The notes beneath the pieces are model-generated. The model was not told where the DNA came from. It was given only the letters and a program-made list of their open reading frames with translations, and ran no database searches. Of a stretch of DNA of 7,588 nucleotides, positions 1 through 5,807 are shown piece by piece (the stretch's first letter is position 1; the number at the start of each line of letters is the position of its first letter). The position numbers were made by a program, and so were the translations under genes. The stretch is from Candidatus Omnitrophota bacterium (GTDB taxonomy: Bacteria; Omnitrophota; Gorgyraeia; Gygaellales; JAHJCI01), in the NCBI GenBank assembly GCA_016783355.1, contig JADHWR010000056.1, forward strand, positions 1 to 7,588, in the 5' to 3' direction.

Positions 1-1025
1 AAGATGTCGTTTATTAATCTTGTCAGCCTATCGATGTTCTCTAAGACTGTACCCAAAAAGGATTTTTGTTTCTCGTTAACTGACCCCAGTGTCTCATCTT
101 CGATTAGTGCAACGCCCTCCCTTGCAATAGCAAGCGGCGTTCGTAACTCATGGGATACCATAGAAGTAAAATCTGATTTTATATTATACATATGTAATAT
201 TCTCTCGTTACTCTCTTCTAACTCTCTCGTTCGCTCTTTTACTAATTCTTCAAGGCGATCCTTATAAATACGGAGCTCTTCCTGCGCAATCATCTTTTCT
301 GTGATATTGCGCGTAATGCCTATTGTTCCAATAATTTTCCCATGCTTATTGCGATGAGGCACCTTGGTTGTGCTTACGTATGTAATTCCACCATCTGGGC
401 GCTGGGCCTTCTCTACCTTGCCCACAATGGGCTTGCCGGTTTTAATCACGCGATTGTCATCGGCATAATACTTTTGCGCTATTTCCCTTGGGAAAAAATC
501 AAGATCGCTTTTACCGATAACCTCCTCGGGCGTTAGATTCAAAGCATCGACATGCGCCTTGTTTACTAAGATAAAGTGATTTTGCAAATCTTTAAAATAT
601 ATCATATCGGGAATGTTATCTAAGAGGTCCTGCAGAAATTTTTCTCTATCGATCCTTGGTTCTGGAGATTTATCAAACTCTTCTACAAAAATTATTGCCC
701 CCTTATTGGGCTTAATCACAAATGTAGAAAGCTGGAGTCTGATTTCTTTCTTGTCTTTTGTCAATCCCCGGGCAGCGCCAATGTGAAAGCCATTCTCCTC
801 AAGGGTTTTATAAATTTCACTCTCTTCCAATGGATTATTCCTTCTGTCGCCGTACAAAAATTCTGTACGCGCCCCGATAATCTCCGATAAAGGATAACCA
901 AAAATTTCTCCGATGTTTCGATTACAATATTTAATCGTGCGCTCCCGGTCAATGAACAACCCGCCAGTAGTAACGTTATCGAGCATCTGCTTAAAGAAAT
1001 CTACATTTTTTTCTTTTAATTCCAT
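1..1025 (-). CDS. PAS-domain sensor histidine kinase (3' part cut off by window edge)
   Basis: The frame is open from an ATG at 1025 to the left edge, giving 341 residues without a stop; the C-terminal catalytic ATPase domain would lie outside. Two PAS domains are visible. The first, about residues 8-118, is divergent. The second, about 128-245, is classical, with a DNIPDMIYFKD start and a GTIGITRNITE end. A charged linker at about 247-277 (LEELVKERTRELEES) is probably coiled coil. The HisKA dimerisation domain follows with the H-box SHELRTPL; the phospho-acceptor is His292. I see no membrane segment or signal peptide, so it is probably a cytoplasmic sensor, with ligand unknown. The next in-frame stop upstream lies just past the tRNA, and this ATG is the first start codon after it, preceded only by a weak GAGAG-like ribosome site. 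No partner response regulator is visible here. Confidence 0.93.
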   Translation of the reverse strand, partial: MELKEKNVDFFKQMLDNVTTGGLFIDRERTIKYCNRNIGEIFGYPLSEIIGARTEFLYGDRRNNPLEESEIYKTLEENGFHIGAARGLTKDKKEIRLQLSTFVIKPNKGAIIFVEEFDKSPEPRIDREKFLQDLLDNIPDMIYFKDLQNHFILVNKAHVDALNLTPEEVIGKSDLDFFPREIAQKYYADDNRVIKTGKPIVGKVEKAQRPDGGITYVSTTKVPHRNKHGKIIGTIGITRNITEKMIAQEELRIYKDRLEELVKERTRELEESNERILHMYNIKSDFTSMVSHELRTPLAIAREGVALIEDETLGSVNEKQKSFLGTVLENIDRLTRLINDI

Positions 1026-1091
1026 TTTGCTCTCGTCTAATTTAAATCTGCCCCTTAAGAATCCCCTTTTAAGGTTCTCGCCCCGGAACTA
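1026..1091. other. Spacer between kinase start and tRNA locus
   Basis: Contains a 6-bp inverted repeat, CCTTAA (1053-1058) with TTAAGG (1069-1074) around a 10-nt loop. There is no T run in a useful place, so it is not a convincing terminator; the kinase may be co-transcribed with the tRNA locus. Confidence 0.3.
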
Positions 1092-1133
1092 TGGGCGATA
1101 CAGGGCTCCGAACCTGTGGCCTTTGCGATGTGA

Positions 1134-1244
1134 ACCCCGTTACAAATTCGAGCGTGGGCACTGCAGGGATTGAACCTGCGACCTTTCGCATGTGAAGCGA
1201 ACGTTCTTCCACTGAACTAAGTGCCCGTTAATTTGTAACGGGGT
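1134..1244. mobile_element. 111-bp palindromic element carrying a tRNA-Val
   Basis: Perfect 15-bp terminal inverted repeats, ACCCCGTTACAAATT at 1134-1148 and its complement at 1230-1244, enclose a complete tRNA with only 6 and 3 spare bases on its sides. The flanks share the dinucleotide GA (plus strand), so removing the unit plus one GA restores an uninterrupted tRNA anticodon loop. If the repeat is counted as shorter, the flanking direct repeat reads as TTCA or GTTCAC on the minus strand, so exact ends and duplication length are ambiguous. No protein is encoded, so any movement would need a transposase elsewhere. This is MITE-like in form. That it moved as a unit is inferred from the repeat, the duplication and the precise interruption. 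Confidence 0.65.
1155..1226 (-). tRNA. tRNA-Val (anticodon CAC), nested inside another tRNA gene
   Basis: A complete 72-nt cloverleaf including the discriminator. Acceptor stem GGGCACT/AGTGCCC is seven perfect pairs, followed by TA at positions 8-9. The D arm is GTTC/GAAC with loop AGTGGAA holding the conserved GG. The anticodon arm is TTCGC/GCGAA with loop TTCACAT, giving CAC, which reads the valine codon GUG. The variable loop is AGGTC. The T arm is GCAGG/CCTGC with a canonical TTCAATC loop. The discriminator A fits valine identity. CCA is not encoded and would be added after transcription. All invariant bases are present, so this copy looks functional, unlike the interrupted gene around it. 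RNase P and 3' processing could release it from any longer transcript. Confidence 0.95.
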
Positions 1245-1279
1245 GAACGCAACGCCCTAACCAACTGAGCTAATCGCCC

Positions 1280-1477
1280 GTAGCTTTTTAAAAAATTCAG
1301 CCCAAGACAAAAAACCTCACTCTTCAAAATGGAGCCCCACGCTATAAGCGCATGGTACCATTGCATTACGGGATTCCTTTTAATAATGCTTGTATTTTTG
1401 GACAGATTAGAGCCGATGTCATGGGAATATCTGTGCTTATCTGTAAAAGATGCAATTGTTATTTTGCAGGCAGGACA
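1280..1477. other. Intergenic region between rpoD and the tRNA locus
   Basis: No gene is supported here. A perfect 10-bp palindrome, ATGGTACCAT, lies at 1352-1361 and extends to GC on both sides with one bulged base (1350-1364). I found no clear rho-independent terminator after rpoD and no convincing -35/-10 pair for the tRNA; only A/T runs (1287-1296) precede the outer tRNA. Confidence 0.4.
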
Positions 1478-3022
1478 CTATATTAAGTTTCGCTCCTGAG
1501 AAAAACTCATATCCAGAAAGGGACGCAATCTTCTTGAACGACTAGGATGACGCAACTTCTTTAAGGCCTTTGCTTCAATCTGACGCACACGCTCACGCGT
1601 TACCTCAAATATCTTACCCACTTCCTCTAAAGTATGCGGGGAATCATCCACTAAGCCAAAACGTAAAGATAATATCCTTCTCTCCCGCATGCCCAAGCTA
1701 CCTAACATTGCCTTCATTTCTTCCCTAAGCATTGAGTGAACAGTAGTATTTGCCGGCGAAATGGCTTTTTTATCTTGGATAAAATCACCAAAATTTGTAT
1801 CTCCCTCCTCCCCGATCGGCAGCTGTAAAGATATCGGCTCTTGAGCTATTTTAAGAATTGACTTTATTTTTTCTTGGGGCAAGCGAAGCTTGGTAGCAAT
1901 CTCCTCGGGGATGGGTTGACGACCCTTCTCCTGAACAAATTGATGAGACAGGCGAATAATCTTGTTTATTGTTTCCGTCATATGTACGGGAATTCTTATT
2001 GTCCGCGCCTGATCGGCAATTGAACGAGTTATTGCCTGTCTTATCCACCAAGTAGCATAGGTAGAGAACTTATAACCCCGTCTGTACTCAAACTTTTCCA
2101 CTGCCCGCATAAGACCGATATTGCCTTCTTGAATCAGATCCAAAAAGGATAGACCCCGATTGGTGTATTTTTTGGCAATACTTACTACCAGCCTTAAATT
2201 TGCCTCGACCAGTTGCCTCTTTGTGTGATTAAACTTGGTCTGGGCAATGCAAATCTCTCTCAATTGAGTCTTTATCTTTACAAAAGACCAATTGCCCAAC
2301 TGATGAAGAATGTGTTTCTTTCTTAGCCTCTTTACCTTTTTTCTGCTTTTCTGTCGCTCTAAACGCCTTAACTCACTGATTAATCTAGTCATCTGATTTA
2401 CGATTGACTCAATTGTCCAAGTTGTGAGATTAAATTTAAAAAGTAGATTAACGCAATTAGCACTATGACGCTTTCGCCGCAAGATTTTGGTTAAGCGAGC
2501 AACCTTTTTAAACACAAGTCGACGCTTAAAGGTTAAATCATCCTTGACGATATCTTCCAAATTCAGTCTTCCTTCTAATATATTGTTGCCAATACTCAAA
2601 ACTACTTCCCGGGCAAATGAACAAGAAAAAACTATCTGTCTAAATCTTATCTCTGCATCTTCTATTTTTTTAGCCAACTCGATTTCTTCCTGGCGAGAAA
2701 GCAAAGGAACCGAACCCATTTGCTTTAAATACATCTTAACCGGATCATCTAAAGGTAGAAACCTCTGTTCAGCCTTAGCCGACTCTAAGCCGGTAGTCTT
2801 TTCCTGTTCTCTTTCTGCCTTTTTGCGCATAAGCGCCTCTGCATTCTCCACAACGGGAATATCCTGACTGCCCAAGAGGTCAAAAAGGCGATCAATATCG
2901 CCGGAAGAAGAGACGCTTTCTGGTAAAAGATTATTTACTTCATCGTAAGTTAAAAAACCCTTCTCCTTCCCAAAGGCAACAATCTTATTTATTTCTTTTT
3001 TTGTTATATTTCCTTTTTTCAT
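1478..3022 (-). CDS. rpoD: RNA polymerase primary sigma factor RpoD (sigma-70)
   Basis: 514 residues. It directs core RNA polymerase to housekeeping promoters. Region 1.1-like N-terminus spans about 1-60. Region 1.2 is at about 91-125 (DPVKMYLKQMGSVPLLSRQEEIELAKKI). A basic, weakly conserved segment at about 126-268 stands in for the non-conserved region and is shorter than the E. coli one. Regions 2.1-2.4 run from about 271 to 345, including DLIQEGNIGLMRAVEKF and the -10-reading YATWWIRQAITR. Region 3 is at about 346-425. Region 4, at about 430-495, ends with the -35-reading helix-turn-helix TLEEVGKIFEVTRERVRQIE. The family usually ends near RSRRLRPFLD; here about ten extra residues follow. 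Full regions 1.1, 1.2 and 4.2 argue for the primary sigma rather than an alternative one. The start is fixed by AAGGAGG just upstream. It stands apart from its neighbours behind a palindrome-rich leader. Confidence 0.96.
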   Translation of the reverse strand: MKKGNITKKEINKIVAFGKEKGFLTYDEVNNLLPESVSSSGDIDRLFDLLGSQDIPVVENAEALMRKKAEREQEKTTGLESAKAEQRFLPLDDPVKMYLKQMGSVPLLSRQEEIELAKKIEDAEIRFRQIVFSCSFAREVVLSIGNNILEGRLNLEDIVKDDLTFKRRLVFKKVARLTKILRRKRHSANCVNLLFKFNLTTWTIESIVNQMTRLISELRRLERQKSRKKVKRLRKKHILHQLGNWSFVKIKTQLREICIAQTKFNHTKRQLVEANLRLVVSIAKKYTNRGLSFLDLIQEGNIGLMRAVEKFEYRRGYKFSTYATWWIRQAITRSIADQARTIRIPVHMTETINKIIRLSHQFVQEKGRQPIPEEIATKLRLPQEKIKSILKIAQEPISLQLPIGEEGDTNFGDFIQDKKAISPANTTVHSMLREEMKAMLGSLGMRERRILSLRFGLVDDSPHTLEEVGKIFEVTRERVRQIEAKALKKLRHPSRSRRLRPFLDMSFSQERNLI

Positions 3023-3026
3023 CTAT

Positions 3027-3033
3027 CCTCCTT
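3027..3033 (-). promoter_or_regulatory. Strong Shine-Dalgarno of rpoD
   Basis: AAGGAGG, read on the minus strand, ends four bases before the ATG at 3022. It is the best ribosome-binding site in the window and lies 6 bp downstream of a long hairpin (3040-3084). Confidence 0.85.
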
Positions 3034-3039
3034 CAATGA

Positions 3040-3084
3040 GCGCATAACTTACAGAGCACGAAGTGCGAGGTAAGTTATATGCGC
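3040..3084. repeat. Long hairpin in the rpoD leader
   Basis: The outer arms are GCGCATAACTTAC (3040-3052) and its complement at 3070-3084, which has two extra bases (AT). An inner stem GCAC/GTGC (3055-3058, 3062-3065) closes a GAA loop. In RNA this would form a tall, nearly continuous stem directly before the rpoD Shine-Dalgarno. It may affect rpoD mRNA stability or translation, or may simply be a dispersed palindromic repeat. Confidence 0.75.
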
Positions 3085-3122
3085 GAATTGATCCCGCAGC
3101 TTAAACTAAAATTATCGAAGAC

Positions 3123-3151
3123 CCTTCTGAATTTCGAAGAAATTCTGAAGG
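3123..3151. repeat. Mismatched hairpin repeat 1
   Basis: Arms CCTTCTGAATTTC (3123-3135) and GAAATTCTGAAGG (3139-3151) pair at 12 of 13 positions around a GAA triloop. The single T-T mismatch separates 5 outer from 7 inner pairs. Small loop plus internal mismatch resembles REP-type repeats. Confidence 0.8.
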
Positions 3152-3157
3152 ACTAGT

Positions 3158-3186
3158 CCTGCCAAATTGCTTCGCAATTTCGCAGG
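3158..3186. repeat. Mismatched hairpin repeat 2
   Basis: Arms CCTGCCAAATTGC (3158-3170) and GCAATTTCGCAGG (3174-3186) pair at 12 of 13 positions around a TTC triloop. A single C-C mismatch again separates 5 outer from 7 inner pairs, the same plan as the preceding hairpin but with different sequence. A perfect palindrome GGACTAGTCC (3150-3159) links the two, sharing two bases with each. Confidence 0.8.
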
Positions 3187-3198
3187 GGAATTTTAGGC

Positions 3199-3237
3199 CC
3201 TTCCTTAAAAGGAATAGGAAGGTCTATCCTTTAGGAT
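3199..3237. repeat. Two short inverted repeats
   Basis: CCTTCCT (3199-3205) pairs with AGGAAGG (3216-3222) around a 10-nt loop. ATCCT (3226-3230) pairs with AGGAT (3233-3237) around TT. They continue the run of palindromes; individually they are weak. Confidence 0.5.
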
Positions 3238-3267
3238 TAGTTTGTTCAAGCAAGGGACAAGTTCCAC

Positions 3268-3327
3268 TACCCCGATAGTAAATCACTTCGAAAATTTATT
3301 CTATATTTTCTCGTTACTATCGGGGTA
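3268..3327. repeat. 60-bp palindromic element with ACCCCG ends
   Basis: Perfect 14-bp inverted repeats, TACCCCGATAGTAA (3268-3281) and its complement (3314-3327), surround 32 AT-rich bases with no coding potential. The end motif ACCCCG and its following bases resemble the terminal repeats of the tRNA-carrying element at 1134-1244 (11 of 15 positions match without gaps). AAGTTC occurs near both ends (3259-3264 and 3327-3332), possibly by chance. Confidence 0.7.
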
Positions 3328-3340
3328 AGTTCGGCCAAAC

Positions 3341-3369
3341 AACTTATGTTCGCTATCGCTCCATAAGTT
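3341..3369. repeat. Hairpin just downstream of ahcY
   Basis: AACTTATG (3341-3348) pairs with CATAAGTT (3362-3369) around a 13-nt loop. It begins 11 bp past the ahcY stop. On the minus strand it is followed only by GTTTGG, so it is at best a weak terminator. It shares the core TAACTTA/TAAGTTA with the hairpin at 3040-3084. Confidence 0.6.
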
Positions 3370-3379
3370 ATGTCCTCAC

Positions 3380-4636
3380 TTACGTTCCTAATTCCCAACT
3401 TGCCAAATATTTCTTCTGCAAAGGCGTGAGTTGATCAATCTTTATTCCCATGGATTTTAATTTCAAACGAGCGATATTTTTATCAATTACTTCCGGTACC
3501 CGATAAACCTTATTCTCCAGCTTCTTGTAATTCTTGCATAGATACTCAACGCTCAGGGCCTGGTTAGCAAAACTCATATCCATAACTTGAGCCGGATGAC
3601 CCTCTGCCGCGGCCAGATTAACTAAGCGACCTTCGCCCAACAGATAAATCCGACGACGACCGGGAAGTAAATACTCTTCTAAATTCGGGCGGATCCTCCT
3701 TCTTTTCTTACTAAACTCAGAAAGCGCGACCGTATCTATTTCCACATTAAAGTGTCCGGCATTAGCCAAAATTGCGCCATCCTTCATCAAGGAAAAGTGC
3801 TTCTTGTTGATCACGTCTCTATCTCCGGTCACGGTAACAAAAATGTCTCCTAGTTTTGCTGCCTCGATCAAAGGCAAAACACGGAATCCATCCATTACTG
3901 CCTCCAGGGCTCGCAAAGGGTCTGCCTCCGTGACAACGGTATTTGCCCCCATTCCTTTAGCGCGCATAGCTACACCCCGGCCGCAAAAACCATAACCACA
4001 AACTACGAAGTTCGTGCCGGCTAATAACTTATTGGTTGATCGAATAATTCCATCAATTGTTGACTGACCGGTACCATAGCGATTATCAAATAAATGCTTT
4101 GTGTTAGCGTCATTTACCGCAATTATCGGATATCTTAACTTGCCTTCTTTTTCTAAGGCGCGCAACCTGATTACGCCGGTAGTTGTCTCTTCAGTCCCGC
4201 CGATAATATTTCGATGAATGCTAAGCGGCAAATGGTGTATGCTACTTACCAAATCCGCACCGTCATCCATGGTAATGTCTGGCTTAATTGCCAGGCTTGA
4301 GTTTATATGACGGTAATAGGTTTTATTATTTTCTCCCTTAATTGCAAATACCGAAATCCGGGAATGCCTGATTAAACTTGCGGCAACATCATCCTGGGTG
4401 GATAAGGGGTTAGAGGCGCAAAGCGCTACGCTTGCTCCTCCTTGTTTTAGAACCTGAACTAAAACCGCGGTCTCTGTAGTTACATGCAAACACGCAGCAA
4501 TGCTTATGCCGGCCAAAGGCCTCTGTTTCTTAAACCGCTCGGCGATCAATGCCAAAACAGGCATATTCTTACCTGCCCATTCAATTCTCAATCTCCCTTT
4601 GTTAGCTTGTGCAATATCTTTAATATCGTATTTCAT
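3380..4636 (-). CDS. ahcY: S-adenosylhomocysteine hydrolase
   Basis: 418 residues, the usual length for forms lacking the internal insertion found in many proteobacterial and eukaryotic enzymes. It splits S-adenosylhomocysteine into homocysteine and adenosine using tightly bound NAD, in the cytoplasm, relieving product inhibition of methyltransferases. Visible family motifs: substrate segment CLHVTTETAVL (49-59), DDG (124-126), GGTEETTTGV (146-155), the active-site segment VNDANTKHLFDNRYGTGQS (173-191) with Lys180 and Asp184, the NAD-binding loop GYGFCGRG (214-221), NAGHFNVEID (292-301) and GEGRLVNLAAAEGHPAQVM (334-352). The C-terminal segment has the family pattern VPEVIDKNIARLKL. It starts 18 bp after metK, with GAGGAG at 4646-4651, so the two are almost certainly co-transcribed. 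No key residue appears missing. Confidence 0.97.
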   Translation of the reverse strand: MKYDIKDIAQANKGRLRIEWAGKNMPVLALIAERFKKQRPLAGISIAACLHVTTETAVLVQVLKQGGASVALCASNPLSTQDDVAASLIRHSRISVFAIKGENNKTYYRHINSSLAIKPDITMDDGADLVSSIHHLPLSIHRNIIGGTEETTTGVIRLRALEKEGKLRYPIIAVNDANTKHLFDNRYGTGQSTIDGIIRSTNKLLAGTNFVVCGYGFCGRGVAMRAKGMGANTVVTEADPLRALEAVMDGFRVLPLIEAAKLGDIFVTVTGDRDVINKKHFSLMKDGAILANAGHFNVEIDTVALSEFSKKRRRIRPNLEEYLLPGRRRIYLLGEGRLVNLAAAEGHPAQVMDMSFANQALSVEYLCKNYKKLENKVYRVPEVIDKNIARLKLKSMGIKIDQLTPLQKKYLASWELGT

Positions 4637-4654
4637 TCTGATAATCTCCTCGCG

Positions 4655-5803
4655 TTATAATGCTTTCTGTAATTGCTTTACTTTATCTAGCTTCTCCCAA
4701 TTGAATTCTGGCCGGCCAAAATGCCCATAAGCAGCGGTCTTAAGATAAATAGGCTTCAACAAATCCAGGGTTTTGATTATTCCCTTAGGAGTAAGTTCGA
4801 AATTCTTTCTAATTGCGGCAATCAATCTATCCTCTGGAATTTTAGAGCTGCCAAAGGTATCCAGCATAATCGAAAGTGGTTCTGGCTTACCAATAACATA
4901 AGCTAATTGCAGCAGGCACCTCTTTGCCAACCCTGCCGCTACAATATTCTTAGCAATATAACGCGCCATATAAGTTGCGGACCGGTCCACCTTAGTTGGA
5001 TCTTTACCGCTAAACGCGCCTCCCCCGTGAGGAACCATACCGCCATAAGTATCAACAATAACCTTCCTGCCGGTCATCCCGGTATCTGATTGAGGACCGC
5101 CAATGACAAATTTCCCCGTTTCATTAATATAAAATTTTGTATCTTGGTCGATCCAATCCTTTAATATCGGTTCAGCAATTGCATCAATTATCTCCTGACG
5201 TGCCTGTCGGGTAATAAGATTCTCTGTCTGATCAAGAATCTCCTCAGTATGCTGACAGGCAAGAACAACTGAATCCACCCGCCGTGGCTGATCATTCTCA
5301 TATTCTACAGTAACTTGGGATTTTCCATCCGGGCCTAAATATTTTAAGATTCCCTTTTTTCTCACTTCAGCCATGCGCATTGCCAACTTATGGGCGAGGA
5401 TAATCGGCAAAGGCATAAATTCTGCCGTCTCAGAACAGGCATAACCAATCATTGTTCCCTGATCGCCTGCTCCTCCCCTATCTACCCCTTGAGCGATATC
5501 CAATGATTGGTTATGGATCGCATTGATAATCGCACAGGTATTATAATTAAAACCGTACCTGGGGTGTGTATATCCGATGTTTTTGATTAGTTCCCGAGTA
5601 AGATTATGGACATCCACATAGCCACGCGTGGTAATCTCGCCTCCGATAATCACTAAGCCCATAGTTACATAGGTCTCGCAGGCAACGCGACCTCGAGAAT
5701 CCTGTCTTAACACGTCATCCAAAATAGCATCGGAAATCTGATCGCAAAGCTTATCCGGATGCCCCTCTGTTACTGACTCGGAACTAAAATAATTTTTGGC
5801 CAT
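4655..5803 (-). CDS. metK: S-adenosylmethionine synthetase
   Basis: 382 residues, the normal length. It makes SAM from methionine and ATP, releasing phosphate and pyrophosphate, in the cytoplasm as a dimer or tetramer. The family signatures are intact: SESVTEGHPDKLCDQISDA at the N-terminus with GHPDK at 14-18, GAGDQGTMIGYA (111-122), and the phosphate-binding GGGAFSGKDPTKVDRS (260-275). The C-terminal YGHFGR (359-364) is also typical. The ATG at 5803 lies 4 bp past the previous gene's stop, and its Shine-Dalgarno AAAGGAG (5811-5817) is inside that gene, so translation is probably coupled. No SAM riboswitch can fit in front of it. With ahcY immediately downstream, it forms a SAM-cycle pair. 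Confidence 0.98.
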   Translation of the reverse strand: MAKNYFSSESVTEGHPDKLCDQISDAILDDVLRQDSRGRVACETYVTMGLVIIGGEITTRGYVDVHNLTRELIKNIGYTHPRYGFNYNTCAIINAIHNQSLDIAQGVDRGGAGDQGTMIGYACSETAEFMPLPIILAHKLAMRMAEVRKKGILKYLGPDGKSQVTVEYENDQPRRVDSVVLACQHTEEILDQTENLITRQARQEIIDAIAEPILKDWIDQDTKFYINETGKFVIGGPQSDTGMTGRKVIVDTYGGMVPHGGGAFSGKDPTKVDRSATYMARYIAKNIVAAGLAKRCLLQLAYVIGKPEPLSIMLDTFGSSKIPEDRLIAAIRKNFELTPKGIIKTLDLLKPIYLKTAAYGHFGRPEFNWEKLDKVKQLQKAL

Positions 5804-5807
5804 AACC

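Larger units (their letters stand above)
1092..1279 (-). pseudogene. tRNA-Val-like gene interrupted in its anticodon loop
   Basis: The two halves of one tRNA flank a 113-bp interruption. The 5' half (1279-1245) has acceptor strand GGGCGAT, TA at positions 8-9, D arm GCTC/GGGC with a GG-containing loop, and anticodon-stem strand TTGCG followed by TTC. The 3' half (1133 down to 1092) has TCACAT, stem strand CGCAA, variable loop AGGCC, T stem ACAGG/CCTGT, acceptor strand ATCGCCC and discriminator A. The halves pair perfectly at acceptor and anticodon stems. Joined, they give loop TTCACAT, anticodon CAC (Val). Two blemishes suggest decay: the T loop is TTCGGAGC, 8 nt instead of 7 (one extra G), and the D stem has a T-G wobble. 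CCA is not encoded. It is probably a broken gene; an intron-containing gene is the alternative but no known bacterial intron type fits. Confidence 0.8.
3023..3379. other. Palindrome-rich gap between ahcY and rpoD
   Basis: No open frame here resembles a gene on either strand. Most of the 357 bp is occupied by inverted repeats, listed separately, at 3040-3084, 3123-3151, 3150-3159, 3158-3186, 3199-3237, 3268-3327 and 3341-3369. The rpoD promoter must lie here or within the repeats, but I cannot pick a confident -10/-35 pair. None of the hairpins is followed by a clear T run, so the end of the ahcY transcript is also unclear. Confidence 0.6.

Noticed and set aside
126..268. Frameshift or foreign insert in rpoD (residues 126-268)
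   Set aside because: The frame is continuous and a variable basic segment between regions 1.2 and 2.1 is normal for primary sigma factors. The start and end given here are residue numbers; the segment lies at about 2219-2647 in the window.
761..952. Short minus-strand open frame of 63 codons inside the kinase
   Set aside because: It is out of frame with the continuous PAS-containing frame that is open from 1025 to the window edge.
1092..1148. An independent, complete second tRNA downstream of tRNA-Val
   Set aside because: Only a 3' half is present; its acceptor and anticodon partners lie on the far side of the inner tRNA at 1245-1279.
1134..1244. Group I intron or archaeal-type intron in the outer tRNA
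   Set aside because: At about 111 bp, mostly a tRNA, there is no room for a group I core. A bulge-helix-bulge intron at the usual 37/38 position is impossible because the 5' half lacks TTCACA, and bacteria lack the splicing enzyme.
2487..2867. Plus-strand open frame of 126 codons inside rpoD
   Set aside because: It lies opposite conserved rpoD coding sequence and its peptide shows no domain; it is an antisense shadow.
3040..3369. CRISPR array
   Set aside because: The repeats are inverted, differ from each other and have no regular spacers.
3341..3369. Rho-independent terminator of ahcY
   Set aside because: The stem is AT-rich with a 13-nt loop and is followed by GTTTGG rather than a T run.
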